DNA of 64,000 nt from DASUPK01 sp963819715 (GCA_963819715.1 CAWFXE010000006.1:744001-808000), one strand, 5' to 3'; shown: positions 7,020 to 17,543, numbered from the stretch's first letter. Numbers and translations are program-made. The notes: generated from the sequence alone by a model not told the origin.

Positions 7020-9903
7020 GTGGATCTGCTCGCGCCTGATGTCACCCGGATCGCGCCGAAGACGAGCGAGGCCGCGGAGGACCGCGCGCCGGACGAGCTC
7101 GCCTCGGGTACGCCGGAGCCACTCCGCTCGGAGCTGATCGAGCTGCTCGGTCGCCGACCGGGTGCTGACCCGCGTGATCGACCTGGTCCGGTACGCGTCG
7201 GACGCGAGCCCCTACAGGCTGCTGCCGAAGGCGGTCGTGATGGCTCGGGATGCGAACGACGTCGCCAAGGTCTTCGCCTACTCGCGCGCCTCGAAGGTCC
7301 CGCTCACCTTCCGGGCGGGAGGCACCAGCCTCAACGGCCAGTCCCAGAGCGACGGGATCCTGGTCGACGTCCGCCGGCACTGGACCGGGGTGGAGGTGCT
7401 CGACGATGGCGCTCGCGCCCGCGTCAAGCCCGGCACCGTCCTCGGCCACGCGAATCGCGTGCTCTGGCCACACGGCCGCAAGCTCGGCCCCGATCCCGCC
7501 AGCACCGACATCGCCTGCGTCGGCGGCGTGCTCGCCAACAACTCGGGCGGAATGCGCTGCGGGATCGTCGCGGACTCCTACAGCACCGTCCGATCGCTGA
7601 CCTTCGTGCTCCCGTCCGGGACCGTGATCGACACCGCCGCGCCGGACGCCGCCGAGCGCTTCGAGCGCGCCGAGCCGGAGCTGGTGAAGGGACTCGCTGA
7701 GATCCGGGACGAGATCCGAGCCGACGAGGAGCTGGGCGAGCGGATCCGCAAGAAGTTCCGGATCAAGAACACCACCGGCTACCGGCTCTGCGCCTTCCTC
7801 GACGCGGACGAGCCGGTCGAGATCTTCCGGCGGCTGCTGATCGGCTCGGAGGGGACGCTCGGCTTCATCGCGGAGGCGGTGATGGAGACCGTGCCGAAGC
7901 CGTCGCGCACCACCGTCTCCTGGCTGCATTTCGACGGGATCGAGTCGGCGACCGAGCCGGTGCCCGCGCTGGTCGAAGCGGGGGCGAGCGCGGTCGAGCT
8001 GATGGTCGCTCCGGCCCTGATGGTGGCCGCCCAGAACATCGCCGGCGCCCCTCAGGACTGGCTGGAGCTGCCGCCCACCTCCGCGGCGCTGCTGGTCGAG
8101 TTCGGCGCCGAAACCGACGGCGAACTCGACAAGCTGGTCGCTGGGGCGGAGGAGATCCTCAAAGAGCACGAGCTGATCAAGCCGCCTGACTTCACCCGCG
8201 ACCCCGAGCGCGTCGAGGTCTCCTGGACGGTGCGGGAGGGCCTGCACGGGCTGATCGGCCGCTTCCGGGCACCGGGTACCTCGCTGATCATCGAGGACGT
8301 CTGCGTGCCGCCGGAGCGGATCGCCGAGTCCGCCCGCGACATCCAGGCGCTCCTCCAGGAGCACGGCTTCCTGCCCGGCGTGGCGGGCCACACCTCCGCG
8401 GGGAACCTCCACTTCATGCTGACACCGGACTTCTCCAAGCAGGAGGACCTCGAGCGCTACGAGGCCTTCATGGAGAAGCTCGTGGAGCTGATCCTCGAGA
8501 AGTACGACGGCTCGCTCAAGGCCGAGCACGGGACCGGCGTGAACATGGCCCCGTACGTCGAGCGGGAGTGGGGGGAGAAGGCGACCGGGCTGATGTGGCG
8601 GGTGAAAGAGCTGGCCGATCCAGACGGCGTGCTCGCCCCCGGCGTCCTCCTGAGTCGCGACGAGGGCGCGCACCTGCGGAACCTGAAGACGACGCCGGAG
8701 ATCGAGGAGGTGGCGACGACCTGCGTCGAGTGCGGCTTCTGCGAGCCGGTCTGCCCGAGCCGCCACCTGACCACGACGCCGCGCCAGCGGATCGTCATCC
8801 GCCGCGAGATGGCGCGCCAGCCGGCCGGCTCACCCGTCCAGCGCGCGCTGCTCGAGCAGTACGCCTACGACGGGATCCAGACCTGCGCCGCCGACGGCAC
8901 CTGCCAGATCGCCTGCCCGCTCGGGATCGACACCGGGTAGCTGGTCAAGGGCTTCCGGGCCCTGGAGCACACGGAGAAGGCGCAGAGGCAGGGCGCCCGC
9001 GTCGCGGAGCGCTGGGAGTCGGTGGAGAAGACGGCTCGCGCGGGCCTCCGCGCGGGAACGCTCGCGGGTCCCCTGATGCGCGGCGCCGCCGGCGCGGCCC
9101 GATCGCTGTTCAGCGACGAGCTGGTCCCGTCGTGGCCCCGCAGCATGCCGCCGCCGGCCCCCGCGAACCTGCCGCGGACTTCGCGAGTTGGCGCGGCCGC
9201 CGTCTACATGCCGGCGTGCGTCAACCGGATCTTCGGGCCGGCGACCGATGGCGAGGGTCTGCCCCTGCCGGAGGCGATGGTGGCCGTCTCGGCGCGGGCG
9301 GGGATGCCGGTCTGGATCCCCGACGACGTCGCCGGAAACTGCTGCTCTGTGCCGTGGTCGTCGAAGGGCTACACGGAGGGCGCCAAGCTGATGGCCGACC
9401 GCACCGTCGAGGCGCTTTGGCGCTGGAGCGACCAGGGCGAGCTGCCGGTCGTGATCGACGCCAGCTCCTGCTCCCTCGGCTTGGCCGACGAGGCGAACGG
9501 AGCGCCACCCGCGAGCTCGAGGTCCTCGACTCCGTCGCCTGGGCTCAGCGCCTGCTCCCGAACCTGAACGTACGCGAGAAGCTCGGCTCGGTCGCGCTTC
9601 ACCCGACCTGCTCGACCCGCCACATGGGCCTGGAGCGCCAACTCCGCGAAATCGCCGACGCGATGGCGGACGAGGTCGTCCAGCCGATCCGCGCGACCTG
9701 CTGCGGGATGGCGGGCGACCGGGGGATGCTGCATCCGGAGCTGACGAAGTCGGCGACGCGCGGAGGAGGCCGCCGAGCTTGCGGGCTCGCGACACGACGC
9801 CTACCTCTGCAGCAACCGCACCTGCGAGATCGGCCTGCAGGAGGCGACGGGCGCGGCCTACGAGTCGTTGCTGATCCCGCTCGAGCGGGTTACGCGCCCC
9901 TAG
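7020..9903 (+). pseudogene. FAD-linked oxidase / Fe-S / CCG-domain fusion (GlcD-GlcF-like dehydrogenase), interrupted
   Basis: Reading across frames gives one ~950-aa protein: FAD_binding_4 domain (GGTSLNGQSQ, GPDPASTDIACVGG), FAD-linked oxidase C domain, a 4Fe-4S pair (CVECGFCEPVCPS, CAADGTCQIACP) and CCG domains (CNRIF..., HPTCSTRHMG, ATCCGMAGDRG, CSNRTCEIG). This matches D-lactate/glycolate-type dehydrogenases of the YdiJ/Dld-II kind. Breaks: a frame change near 7150 (restored reading GADRVLTR), an in-frame TAG at 8938-8940 directly after CPLGIDTG, and frame changes near 9500 and 9765. Conserved sequence continues through every break, so the protein family is clear but the gene as written is broken. 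Its stop overlaps that of the minus-strand gene that follows. Confidence 0.85.
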
Positions 9904-11556
9904 CGGGGCTGGGCCCTGAGCGCCGATACGGGCGCCGGCTTGCCCAGGTGGTAGCCCTGGCCGAAGTCGACGCCCAGGTCGCGGACCATCTCGAGCGTCT
10001 TCTCGTCGTCGACGAACTCGGCGACCGTCTTGATGCCGAGCCCTTCGCAGACCTCCACCAGCGCCCGGACGATGAGCTGGTCCGTGCGGGCTGTGGGGCA
10101 GTTCCTTGACGAACTCCCCGTCGATCTTCAGGTAGCTGATCGGCAGGTGCTTCAGGTAGTAGAAGGAGGCGTAGCCGGCGCCGAAGTCGTCGAGGGCGAA
10201 GCGGCAGCCGAGCTTGGCGAGGGTCTGCGCGAAGAGGCGCGCGTGCTCGATGTCGGCGACCGCGGCGGTCTCGGTGACCTCGAAGATCAGGCTGGCCGGA
10301 TCGATCCCGCTGGAGGTGAGCTCCCGCTTCACCTCGTCGGGGAAGCTCGGCGTCGCCCATCGTCTTGCCGGAGAGGTTCACCTCGAGGGTCAGCTCCCGC
10401 CCCTCCTTGTTGTGGGCCGCGATCAGCCGGATCGCCTGCTGGGTCACCCAGCGGTCGATGCCGCCGATCAGGCCGAAGCGCTCCGCGGTCGCCAGGAAGG
10501 CGCCCGGCGCGACCAGGCCGCCGCCGTCGTCGCGCATGCGGAGGAGGATCTCGTGCTGGGTCGCCTCGCCGCTTGGCGAGGTCGACGATCGGCTGGCTGG
10601 TGAGCACGAACAGGCCCCGCTCGGTCGCCTGGCGGACCCGCTCGGTCCAGGCGCGGCGCTCGTCCACCTCGCTGCGGCCGCTCGGGTCATAGGGCGAGCA
10701 CCCGGTCGCGGCCGGCCTCCTTCGCCGTGGACATGGCCGTCTCCGCCTCCGCCAGGAGCTCGGCGCCGATGAACGGCGCGCTCGTCGAGCGAGGTGACTC
10801 CGGCGCTCATCGTGATCCGGATGCCCTCTCCGTTGAGGACGAAGGCGTGGCGGCGGACGATGCCGAGCAGCTCCTCCGCGACGGCTCAGCGCCTTGGTCC
10901 GGTCGGCGCCGTGGATCAGGATCCCGAAGACGTCGCCGCCGACCCGGCCGAAGACGTCGGTCTTGCGCAGCCGGCCGGCGATCAGCTCGGCGAGCCCGGC
11001 GAGCACCTCGTCGCCGGCCCCGGCGCCGAGCGACTCGTTGACGTACTTGAAGTTGTCGATGCCGAGTGCGATCACCGAGCCGCCGCTGCCGTAGCGGGCG
11101 GCGTACTCGACGTGCCGGGTCAGGGCGTGCTCGAAGCTGACCCGGTTGACCAGCCCGGTCAGCGAGTCCTGCTCGGCGAGCTGGCGGAGCCGCGCCTCCT
11201 CGCGCTTGCGCTCGCGGATGTCGTGTCCGACGATCGCCAGCGAGCGGACCTGGCCGACCCGCACCTCGCTCAGCGTCAGCTCCATCGCCACTCCCGAGCC
11301 GTCGGGCTGCCGGGCAATGACCTCGCGGCGCTCGCCGACCGGCGGAAGCTCTCCTCCCACGAGCAGGTTCTCGACAGGCTGCGTCCCGACCCAGATCCGC
11401 GATCGCCCGACCGAAGAGAGTCTCCGCGGCGGCGTTCGCGTAGGCGATGGAGCCCCCTTCGTTGAGCAGCAGAATCGCGTCGGGCAGGTTCTCGAGCAGG
11501 GCTATGGTCGGCGTCGTGCCGCCGTCTTGAGCCGTGGCGAGGCCAGTCGTGCTCAC
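9900..11556 (-). pseudogene. PAS-GGDEF-EAL cyclic-di-GMP signalling protein, frameshifted
   Basis: Three domains can be followed on the minus strand: PAS (LLENLPDAILLLNEGGSIAYAN), a degenerate GGDEF (TGLVNRVSFEHAL, GRVGGDVFGI) and EAL (HEILLRMRDDGG, EVNLSGKTMGD, FEVTETAAVAD, LDDFGAGYASFYYLKHLPI, IKTVAEFV, DFGQGYHLGKP). The signature GGDEF reads GGDVF, so cyclase activity is doubtful while EAL residues are present, suggesting a phosphodiesterase. Seven frame changes (near 11388, 10885, 10785, 10695, 10575, 10350 and 10105) are needed, each equivalent to one extra base. Start GTG at 11556. Convergent with the FAD oxidase, stops overlapping by 4 nt. Confidence 0.85.
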
Positions 11557-11604
11557 ACGGGATTATCGGCACCGTGCGTGGGTGGGCTTTAGACTCGCGC
11601 CTCC

Positions 11605-12559
11605 TTGCCCGGCAACGGCAGCGCACCGAGACGACCATCGCCCTGGCGCCCGCTGGTGAAGGGCGCCGCCGCGGCTGCCCTGGCGGCCGCGTTCGCCGTC
11701 CCGCTGATGCGCAAGAAGCGCCGCATCCCGCCGGCCGTGACGACGGCGGCACTGGCCGCTGGGCCACCGGCGCTGGCGGTCCTGCGACCCGCGGACAAAG
11801 CTGCGCGACGCCGGCATGTACGCGTCGCAGATGTGGGCGTTCGTGCTCGGACACGAGCTCCCCTATGACGATCCCGAGCGGGCCGAGAGCCGGCTGCGCG
11901 TCGGCTACCCGATCCGCGTGGACCGAGTGCTCGGCGGCGGAGAGCTCCCCAACGTCAGGCTGCAGAGGGCACTTGGCGGGCTCGGCAACAGGAACGTGCT
12001 CAATCGCTTCCTCTGCTGGGTCCACTGGTTCTGGTTCTTCGAGCCGCACGGGGCCCTCACCTACATCCTCGCCCGGGATCAGGAGCAGTTCGCGCGCTCC
12101 GCCAGGCAGATGTCCGCTGTCTATGACCTCGGCTGCATCGTCTACGCCGCGGTCCCGACCGCGCCGCCCTGGTGGGCCTCCGAGGAGGGCTACACCGACG
12201 CCAAGGTCCGCCGGATCATGGTCGAGGTGGGGGAGGAGGAGTGGGGCAAGGCCTGGCCGGTCCTCTACGACGCCCTCGGAGGCAACCCCTGGGCCGCGAT
12301 GCCGTCGCTCCACTTCGCCACCTCCCTGATGGCCGCGCTGCTCCTCTCCGAGATGGGGGTTCGCGAGGGGATCGCCGGCTGGGCCTATGCGGGGACCCTC
12401 GGCTTCGCGCTGGTCTACCTGGGGGAGCACTACGTGGTCGACCTGCTCGCGGGCGCCGCACTCGTCTTCGCCATCCGGCGCGGTGAGCGCTACGCCGGGC
12501 CGCTCGCCAATGCCGTGAGTGGGGCATTGCAGCGCCTGGAGCGCATCGCGACCGAGTAG
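11605..12559 (+). CDS. PAP2-superfamily membrane phosphatase (IPC-synthase-like), one frameshift
   Basis: Integral membrane protein with the phosphatase motifs PTAPPWWA, PSLHFATS and LGEHYVVDLLAG, as in PAP2_3/inositolphosphorylceramide-synthase-like proteins. These hydrolyse or transfer phospholipid head groups at the membrane. Residues before MYASQMWAF (11816) are in another frame: removing one A from the AAA at about 11798 restores PADKLRDAGMYAS. TTG at 11605 follows a TAGACT box (11590-11595) by 9 nt and is preferred; an annotation starting at 11816 would lose the N-terminal membrane segment. Confidence 0.75.
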
Positions 12560-12582
12560 CCCTCTTTGCGAACATCAGGGGC

Positions 12583-13738
12583 GTGAGGGAGGAGCGCCCG
12601 CCAAGCGCTCAAGAACACGAAGAGACTGCCCGCGAGATGGTCGCGGAGGCTGAGCCGAGCTTCTTCGCCGATCCGAAGCGGCTGGTCCAGACGGGGATCG
12701 CAGTCGTCCTCCTGCTGATCGCGATCTACGTCCTGATCCCGAAGCTGTTCGACCTTCAGGACGCGCTCGGCAAGATCGACCAGGGGGACCCGGTGTGGAT
12801 CGGGCTCGGCGTCGTCTTCTGCGTGGCGATGTTCGCCGCCTACGTCGCTCTCTTCCGCGGGGTGGTGGGCGAGAACGTGATTCACCTGCGCTGGAACGAG
12901 AGCTACCAGATCACGCTGGCCGGGCTCGCGGCCACGCGGCTCTTCTCCGCCGGCGGCGCGGGCGGCATCCTGCTCACCTACTGGGCCCTCCGCAAGGCTG
13001 GCATGGAGCGGCGCGAGTCAGTCCGCCGGATGGTCGCGTTCCTGGTCGTCCTCTACTCGGTCTATCTGGTCGCGCTGATCGTCTTCGGGGTGCTTCTGCG
13101 AGTCGGGCGTCCTCTCGGGTGAGGCGCCGCTCTCGGGGACGGTCATACCCGCGGCCCTCGCTGCCGTCGCCCTGGTGGTCGGCCTGCTGATCGCCCTGCT
13201 CCCCAACGACTTCGAGCGGAGAATCGAGCGCCATACCTCGGGCCGGTTCGGCAAGATCGCCAAGCGGCTCGCGACGGCGCCCGCCACCTTCGCGCAGGGG
13301 ACCCGCACGGCGATCGCCTTCGTCCGCCATCCGAGCGCTGGGGTGCTGGCCTTCGGCGGCGCGATCGGGTTCTGGGGCGCGAACATCGCGATCCTCTGGG
13401 CGAGCTTTCACGCCTTCGACGTCTCGGTCCCCCTCGGGGTGGTGATCCAGGGCTTCTTCCTCGGCATGCTGGCCAACCTCTTTCCGTTCGCCCCCGGCGG
13501 GGTCGGGGCCGTCGACGCTGGCATGATCGGGGCCTTCGTGCTCTTCGGGGTTCCCAGCAGCGCCGTCTTCGCCGCCGTCCTCACCTATCGCGTCATCGCC
13601 TTCTGGCTCCCGATCCCGCCCGGGATCGTCGCCTTCTTCCAGCTCCGCAACACCGTCAACCGCTGGGAGCGCGAGGGACGGGAGCGCCCGGAGAACGTTG
13701 GAGTGGGGGAGCCGGAGACTGCGGCCGCCGGGTCGTAA
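12583..13738 (+). CDS. Lysylphosphatidylglycerol synthase TM region / UPF0104 flippase-like protein, one frameshift
   Basis: Polytopic membrane protein of about 385 aa once the frame change near 13095 is repaired (reading LLRSGVLSGEAPLSG into LVVGLLIALLP). Family traits are RLFSAGGAGGILLTYWAL, FPFAPGGVGAVDAGMIG and TYRVIAFWLPI. This domain occurs in MprF flippases and in standalone UPF0104 lipid transport proteins; no aminoacyl-transferase domain is attached. GTG start at 12583, 23 nt after the PAP2 gene, so the two may act together on membrane lipids (inference from neighbourhood). Confidence 0.75.
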
Positions 13739-13819
13739 CGAACCGAAGCCTGGCGCTACTATAAAAAGTGAAGTAAGAGCCTCCACCCGAGACCGAAGGT
13801 AGGCTCCGAAAGGACCCAG

Positions 13820-14836
13820 ATGGCCGACCACACAGACACAGAGCGGATCGAGAACCTGATCATCATCGGCGGTGGCCCCGCCGGCTACACCGCGGCGCTC
13901 TACGCCGCCCGCGCCGAGCTCGAGCCGCTGGTCATCGAGGGCTTCCAGTGGGGCGGCCAGCTCCAGAACACCACCGACGTCGAGAACTACCCGGGCTACC
14001 CCGAGGGTGTCATGGGGCCGGAGATGATGAACGAGTTCCGCGCCCAGGCCGAGCGCTTCGGCACCCGCTTCATCACCGACGACGCCACCGAGGTGGAGCT
14101 GACCGACGGAGGCATCCAGACCGTCCGCGTCGGCAAGGACACCTACAGCGCCAAGGCCGTGATCCTCTCGATGGGGGCGGAGCCGAAGCGGCTCGGCATC
14201 CCCGGCGAGATGGAGCTCGGCGGCCGCGGCGTCTCCACCTGCGGCGTCTGCGACGGCGCCTTCTTCAAGGGCGAGGACGTCGCCGTGATCGGCGGCGGCG
14301 ACTCGGCGATGGAGGACTCGATCTTCGTCTCCAAGTTCGCCAAGAAGCTGAAGATCGTGCACCGCCGCGACGAGTTCCGCGCCTCGAAGATCATGCAGGA
14401 GCGGGCTCGCGGCAAGGAGAACATCGAGTTCCTGACGCCTTACGTGCCGCTCGAGTTCGTCGCCGGCGACGACGGCAAGATCGCCAAGATCCGCCTGGAG
14501 AACGCCGAGACCGGCGAGGAATCGGACATCGAGGTCGGCGGCGCCTTCGTCGCGATCGGCCACCGGCCGCGCTCAGAGCTGGTCAAGGACCAGGTCGAGC
14601 TGAACGACGAGGGCTACGTGACTGTCGAGGAGCCCTCGACCAAGACCAAGCTCGCCGGCGTCTTCGCGGTCGGCGACCTCGTCGACCACACCTACCGCCA
14701 GGCCGTCACCGCCGCCGGCAGCGGCACCAAGGGCGCCCTGGACGCCGAGTGGTACCTGCGCGACATGCCGCCCGACCCCGAGGAGCACTGGGGCACGAAC
14801 ACGGGCGCCATCGTCGAAGCGGTCGAGAGCGCCTAG
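13820..14836 (+). CDS. trxB: Thioredoxin-disulfide reductase
   Basis: 338 aa. FAD-binding GGGPAGYTAALYAA near the N-terminus, redox centre STCGVCDG (the common motif is CATC), NADPH-binding GGGDSAMED followed by HRRDEFRASK, and C-terminal GVFAVGDL with a Tyr-Arg-Gln-Ala segment. It reduces thioredoxin with NADPH in the cytoplasm. ATG preceded by GAAAGGACC as ribosome-binding site; an AT-rich TACTATAAAA lies about 60 nt upstream and may be a promoter element. No thioredoxin gene is adjacent. Confidence 0.93.
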   Translation: MADHTDTERIENLIIIGGGPAGYTAALYAARAELEPLVIEGFQWGGQLQNTTDVENYPGYPEGVMGPEMMNEFRAQAERFGTRFITDDATEVELTDGGIQTVRVGKDTYSAKAVILSMGAEPKRLGIPGEMELGGRGVSTCGVCDGAFFKGEDVAVIGGGDSAMEDSIFVSKFAKKLKIVHRRDEFRASKIMQERARGKENIEFLTPYVPLEFVAGDDGKIAKIRLENAETGEESDIEVGGAFVAIGHRPRSELVKDQVELNDEGYVTVEEPSTKTKLAGVFAVGDLVDHTYRQAVTAAGSGTKGALDAEWYLRDMPPDPEEHWGTNTGAIVEAVESA

Positions 14837-14879
14837 AACCGGCGCTTTCCTCGTCCCTCGCGGATAGGGTCCTTCCCCT

Positions 14880-17465
14880 ATGCGGGGGAGGCTTGCGATC
14901 GCGGCGCTGGTCGTTCTGTCGATCGGCGCGGCTCCGACTGGGGCTCACGCGGAGACCCGCTACTCGGTCGCGGGCGGTTGCTTCTCCCTGGCCTCCGCGG
15001 GCTCCGGCGCGGTTGCGCCCGGCGCCGGTCAGATCCGCTTCCAGGCGACCGATCTCGGGAGCTATCTGCTCTATACGCCCGCGGCCCAGTTCCTGGCGGC
15101 CGGCGGAGGGGGCACCGTGGCTCCCGCTGCGCAGCCCAGTCCCGCCGCCGATTGGGTCGTCGAGGACTCCTCGAGTGGAGCCTTCACGCTTTCGCCCAAG
15201 TCGGCGCCGGACCGGTTGCTCGCGATCAGCGGGAATTCGCTTGTGACTGTGCCCCGCTCCGCGGCCGGTGACTCCTCCCGATTCGCCTTCGCCGCCGCGA
15301 GCGGCTGCGCCACTTTCCCCGAGGCCGATCTGGACGCGACCGGCACACCCGCCCGCGGCGACACCTCCTACGGCCAGGTCCGCGGGCTGATGGACGGGCA
15401 CATGCACTGGGTCAACTTCGAGTACCTCGGTGGCAACTTCCACTGCGGGCGGCCCTGGTCGCCCTACGGGATCGCTTACGCCCTTCCCGACTGCTCCGGC
15501 ATCGAGGGCCCCGCGGGGGCGACGGCGCCGATGCAGAACTTCCTCAACTACGGCAACCCGGTTTCGCCGCACGACACCCGGGGCTATCCCCAGCTGACGG
15601 CCTGGAGCCACTCCAACCTGACTTACGAGGGCAACTACTACCGCTGGGTGCAGCGGGTCTGGATGGCGGGCGAGCGGCTGATGGTGATGCCGGTGAACGA
15701 GAACCGGGCTCTCTGCGAGCTGCAGACGAACACGCGGAACCCCTGCGACGAGATGGCCACCGCCCGGCTCGAGCTCGACGACATCCACCAGCTGCAGAAC
15801 TACGTCGACGCCCAGGCCGGCGGCCCCGGCAAGGGCTTCTTCCAGATCGTCACCGACCCCCTCCAGGCGCGCCGTGTGATCAACGAGGGCAAGCTGGCCG
15901 TCGTCCTGGAGATGGAGATCTCCGAGCCGTTCGGATGCATGGGCACGGAGTCGAACTCGACCTGCAACCAGGCCCAGATCGATCAACAGCTCCAGGATCT
16001 CTATGACCGCGGCGTCAGGTCCTCGCTGCTGCTCAACAAGTTCGACAACCCGCTCACCGGCGTGCGCTTCGACAGCGGGCCGGTCGGCGCGCTGATCAAC
16101 GCCGGCAACGAGGTGAGCTCGGGGTCGTTCTGGAGCGCCGAGACGTGCACCGGGGCCGAGCACGACAACCAGATCGACGGCGGGGTGCCAGGTGGGTTCA
16201 TCGCCACCTTGCTCAATGACATCGGCGTGCCCCCCGGGTCGCTGCCGGTCTACCCACCGGCGCCTCACTGCAACACCCGGGGCCTGACCGCACTCGGGAC
16301 CCACACGGAGGAGGAGATGATGAAGCGGGGGATGATCATCAACCCCGATCACATGAGCCAGAAGGCGGTGGACGCGACCCTGAAGCTCGCCGAGGCCCGC
16401 AACTACTCTGGCATCATCTCGCCGCACGGCTGGATGGATCCGCGCAACTGGCCGCGGATCTGGGCGCTGGGCGGCATGGCCTTTCCTAACTCCGGGAACG
16501 CCTCCACGTTCGTCGACGAATGGCGGCAGTACCGGCCGAAGCGAACGCCGTACTACTTCGGCTGGGCCTGGGGCGCGGACCTGGGCGGCCTGGCCGAGCA
16601 GGGCGTGTCGCCCGGTGGCGGGGACCCGAAGGTGAGCTATCCCTTCAAGTCCCTGGACGGCTCGACCGCGCTCGACCGCCAGCACACCGGGGACCGGACC
16701 TTCGACTACAACAACGACGGCGTCGCCCACTACGGCCTCTACGCGGACTGGACCGACGAGGTCCGCAACCTTGGAGGACCGCAGATCGCCGACGATCTGC
16801 TGAACGGCCCGGAGGCCTACCTGCAGATGTGGGAGCGGGCCGTGGGCGTCCCGGCGACGCACTGCCTGCCGCGCAAGGGCCGCATTCGCGCGAAGGGCTT
16901 CGGCGGCATCCGCCTTGGAGCTGACGATCGCACGCTCCTGCAGAGCGCCGGCCAGCCCCTGACGCGGACCCGCGCCTGGACCTACTGCGTCGATGGCGCC
17001 AAGGCGAGCTCGGCGCAGAAGAAGAAGAAGAAGAAGCGCCGGGCCTCGGGCGGCGGGGCGACGGCGGTCCTCACGCCGGAGGGAAGGGTGGCGCTGATCG
17101 CGACGACGGCCAAGGGCTACCGGGCTCGCGGCATCCATCCCGGCGCCCGCGCGTCGGTGCTCCGCGGGCACGCCCGCCGCCTGGGCAAGGGGATCTGGGT
17201 CGGCAAGCTCGGCAAGAAGACCAGGGTCGCGTACGTCGTGAAGGGCAAGCGTGTCCGCACCGTGGCGATCGCCGGGCGCGAGGCTCGCCGGCGCAAGGCC
17301 CTCCGCTCCTACCTGAAGCTGATCCCGAGCAACGGCTTCGCGCCGCGCGGCGCCCTGATCGCGAGCAAGGCGAGCACCAAGAAGATCACCGCGGGGAACT
17401 CGAAGTCGCTTGTGCAGGCGCACGAGCCAGGCGCCTCCCCGTTCTACTGCCAGATCGGTCTGTAG
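14880..17465 (+). CDS. Large secreted metal-dependent hydrolase, renal dipeptidase (M19)-like
   Basis: 861 aa with a signal peptide (LAIAALVVLSIGAAPTGAHA). The middle resembles an amidohydrolase/M19 barrel: GLMDGHMHWVNFEYL (metal-binding H-x-H), LVVLEMEISEPFG-like segment and NPDHMSQKAVD, where M19 enzymes have a metal-site His. The N-terminal ~130 residues form a separate beta-rich domain, and the C-terminal ~170 residues form a very basic domain after six consecutive lysines. Substrate unknown. ATG follows a TAGGGT box (14865-14870) by 9 nt. Its TAG stop is also the first three bases of a dispersed repeat copy. Confidence 0.65.
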   Translation: MRGRLAIAALVVLSIGAAPTGAHAETRYSVAGGCFSLASAGSGAVAPGAGQIRFQATDLGSYLLYTPAAQFLAAGGGGTVAPAAQPSPAADWVVEDSSSGAFTLSPKSAPDRLLAISGNSLVTVPRSAAGDSSRFAFAAASGCATFPEADLDATGTPARGDTSYGQVRGLMDGHMHWVNFEYLGGNFHCGRPWSPYGIAYALPDCSGIEGPAGATAPMQNFLNYGNPVSPHDTRGYPQLTAWSHSNLTYEGNYYRWVQRVWMAGERLMVMPVNENRALCELQTNTRNPCDEMATARLELDDIHQLQNYVDAQAGGPGKGFFQIVTDPLQARRVINEGKLAVVLEMEISEPFGCMGTESNSTCNQAQIDQQLQDLYDRGVRSSLLLNKFDNPLTGVRFDSGPVGALINAGNEVSSGSFWSAETCTGAEHDNQIDGGVPGGFIATLLNDIGVPPGSLPVYPPAPHCNTRGLTALGTHTEEEMMKRGMIINPDHMSQKAVDATLKLAEARNYSGIISPHGWMDPRNWPRIWALGGMAFPNSGNASTFVDEWRQYRPKRTPYYFGWAWGADLGGLAEQGVSPGGGDPKVSYPFKSLDGSTALDRQHTGDRTFDYNNDGVAHYGLYADWTDEVRNLGGPQIADDLLNGPEAYLQMWERAVGVPATHCLPRKGRIRAKGFGGIRLGADDRTLLQSAGQPLTRTRAWTYCVDGAKASSAQKKKKKKRRASGGGATAVLTPEGRVALIATTAKGYRARGIHPGARASVLRGHARRLGKGIWVGKLGKKTRVAYVVKGKRVRTVAIAGREARRRKALRSYLKLIPSNGFAPRGALIASKASTKKITAGNSKSLVQAHEPGASPFYCQIGL

Positions 17466-17490
17466 CGGCCTTGTGGCCGCGATCTGATGG
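17463..17490 (+). repeat. Partial copy of the TAG-starting dispersed repeat
   Basis: TAGCGGCCTTGTGGCCGC followed by GATCTGATGG matches the 3' half of the fuller copies at 28078-28175 and 61681-61779. The TAG is the stop of the upstream hydrolase gene. Confidence 0.5.
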
Positions 17491-17496
17491 TCAGGG

Positions 17497-17525
17497 TTGA
17501 CATACCGGCCGGTATGTGTTCAGAT
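17497..17525 (+). promoter_or_regulatory. Putative sigma-70-type promoter of the P450-TetR operon
   Basis: TTGACA at 17497-17502 is a consensus -35; 17 nt later TCAGAT (17520-17525) is a weak -10. Both elements overlap the operator palindromes at 17500-17517 and 17521-17540, the classic layout for repression by a TetR regulator. Confidence 0.55.
17500..17517. promoter_or_regulatory. Operator palindrome 1 upstream of the P450 gene
   Basis: ACATACCGG-CCGGTATGT is a perfect 18-bp palindrome containing the core ATACC-N4-GGTAT. It overlaps the -35 region. The likely ligand is the TetR protein encoded at 18881-19564. Confidence 0.65.
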
Positions 17526-17540
17526 ACCCAGCGGTATCTG
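17521..17540. promoter_or_regulatory. Operator palindrome 2 upstream of the P450 gene
   Basis: CAGATACC-CAGC-GGTATCTG has 8-bp perfect arms and the same ATACC-N4-GGTAT core as palindrome 1. The two core centres lie 22 bp apart, about two helical turns, so two dimers could bind the same DNA face. Confidence 0.65.
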
Positions 17541-17543
17541 AAC

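Noticed and set aside
14706..17423. 905-codon open frame on the minus strand
   Set aside because: It runs antisense to the M19-like hydrolase, which has a signal peptide and recognisable motifs. The minus translation is Arg/Gly/Pro/Val-rich without any motif, as expected for the complement of high-GC codons.
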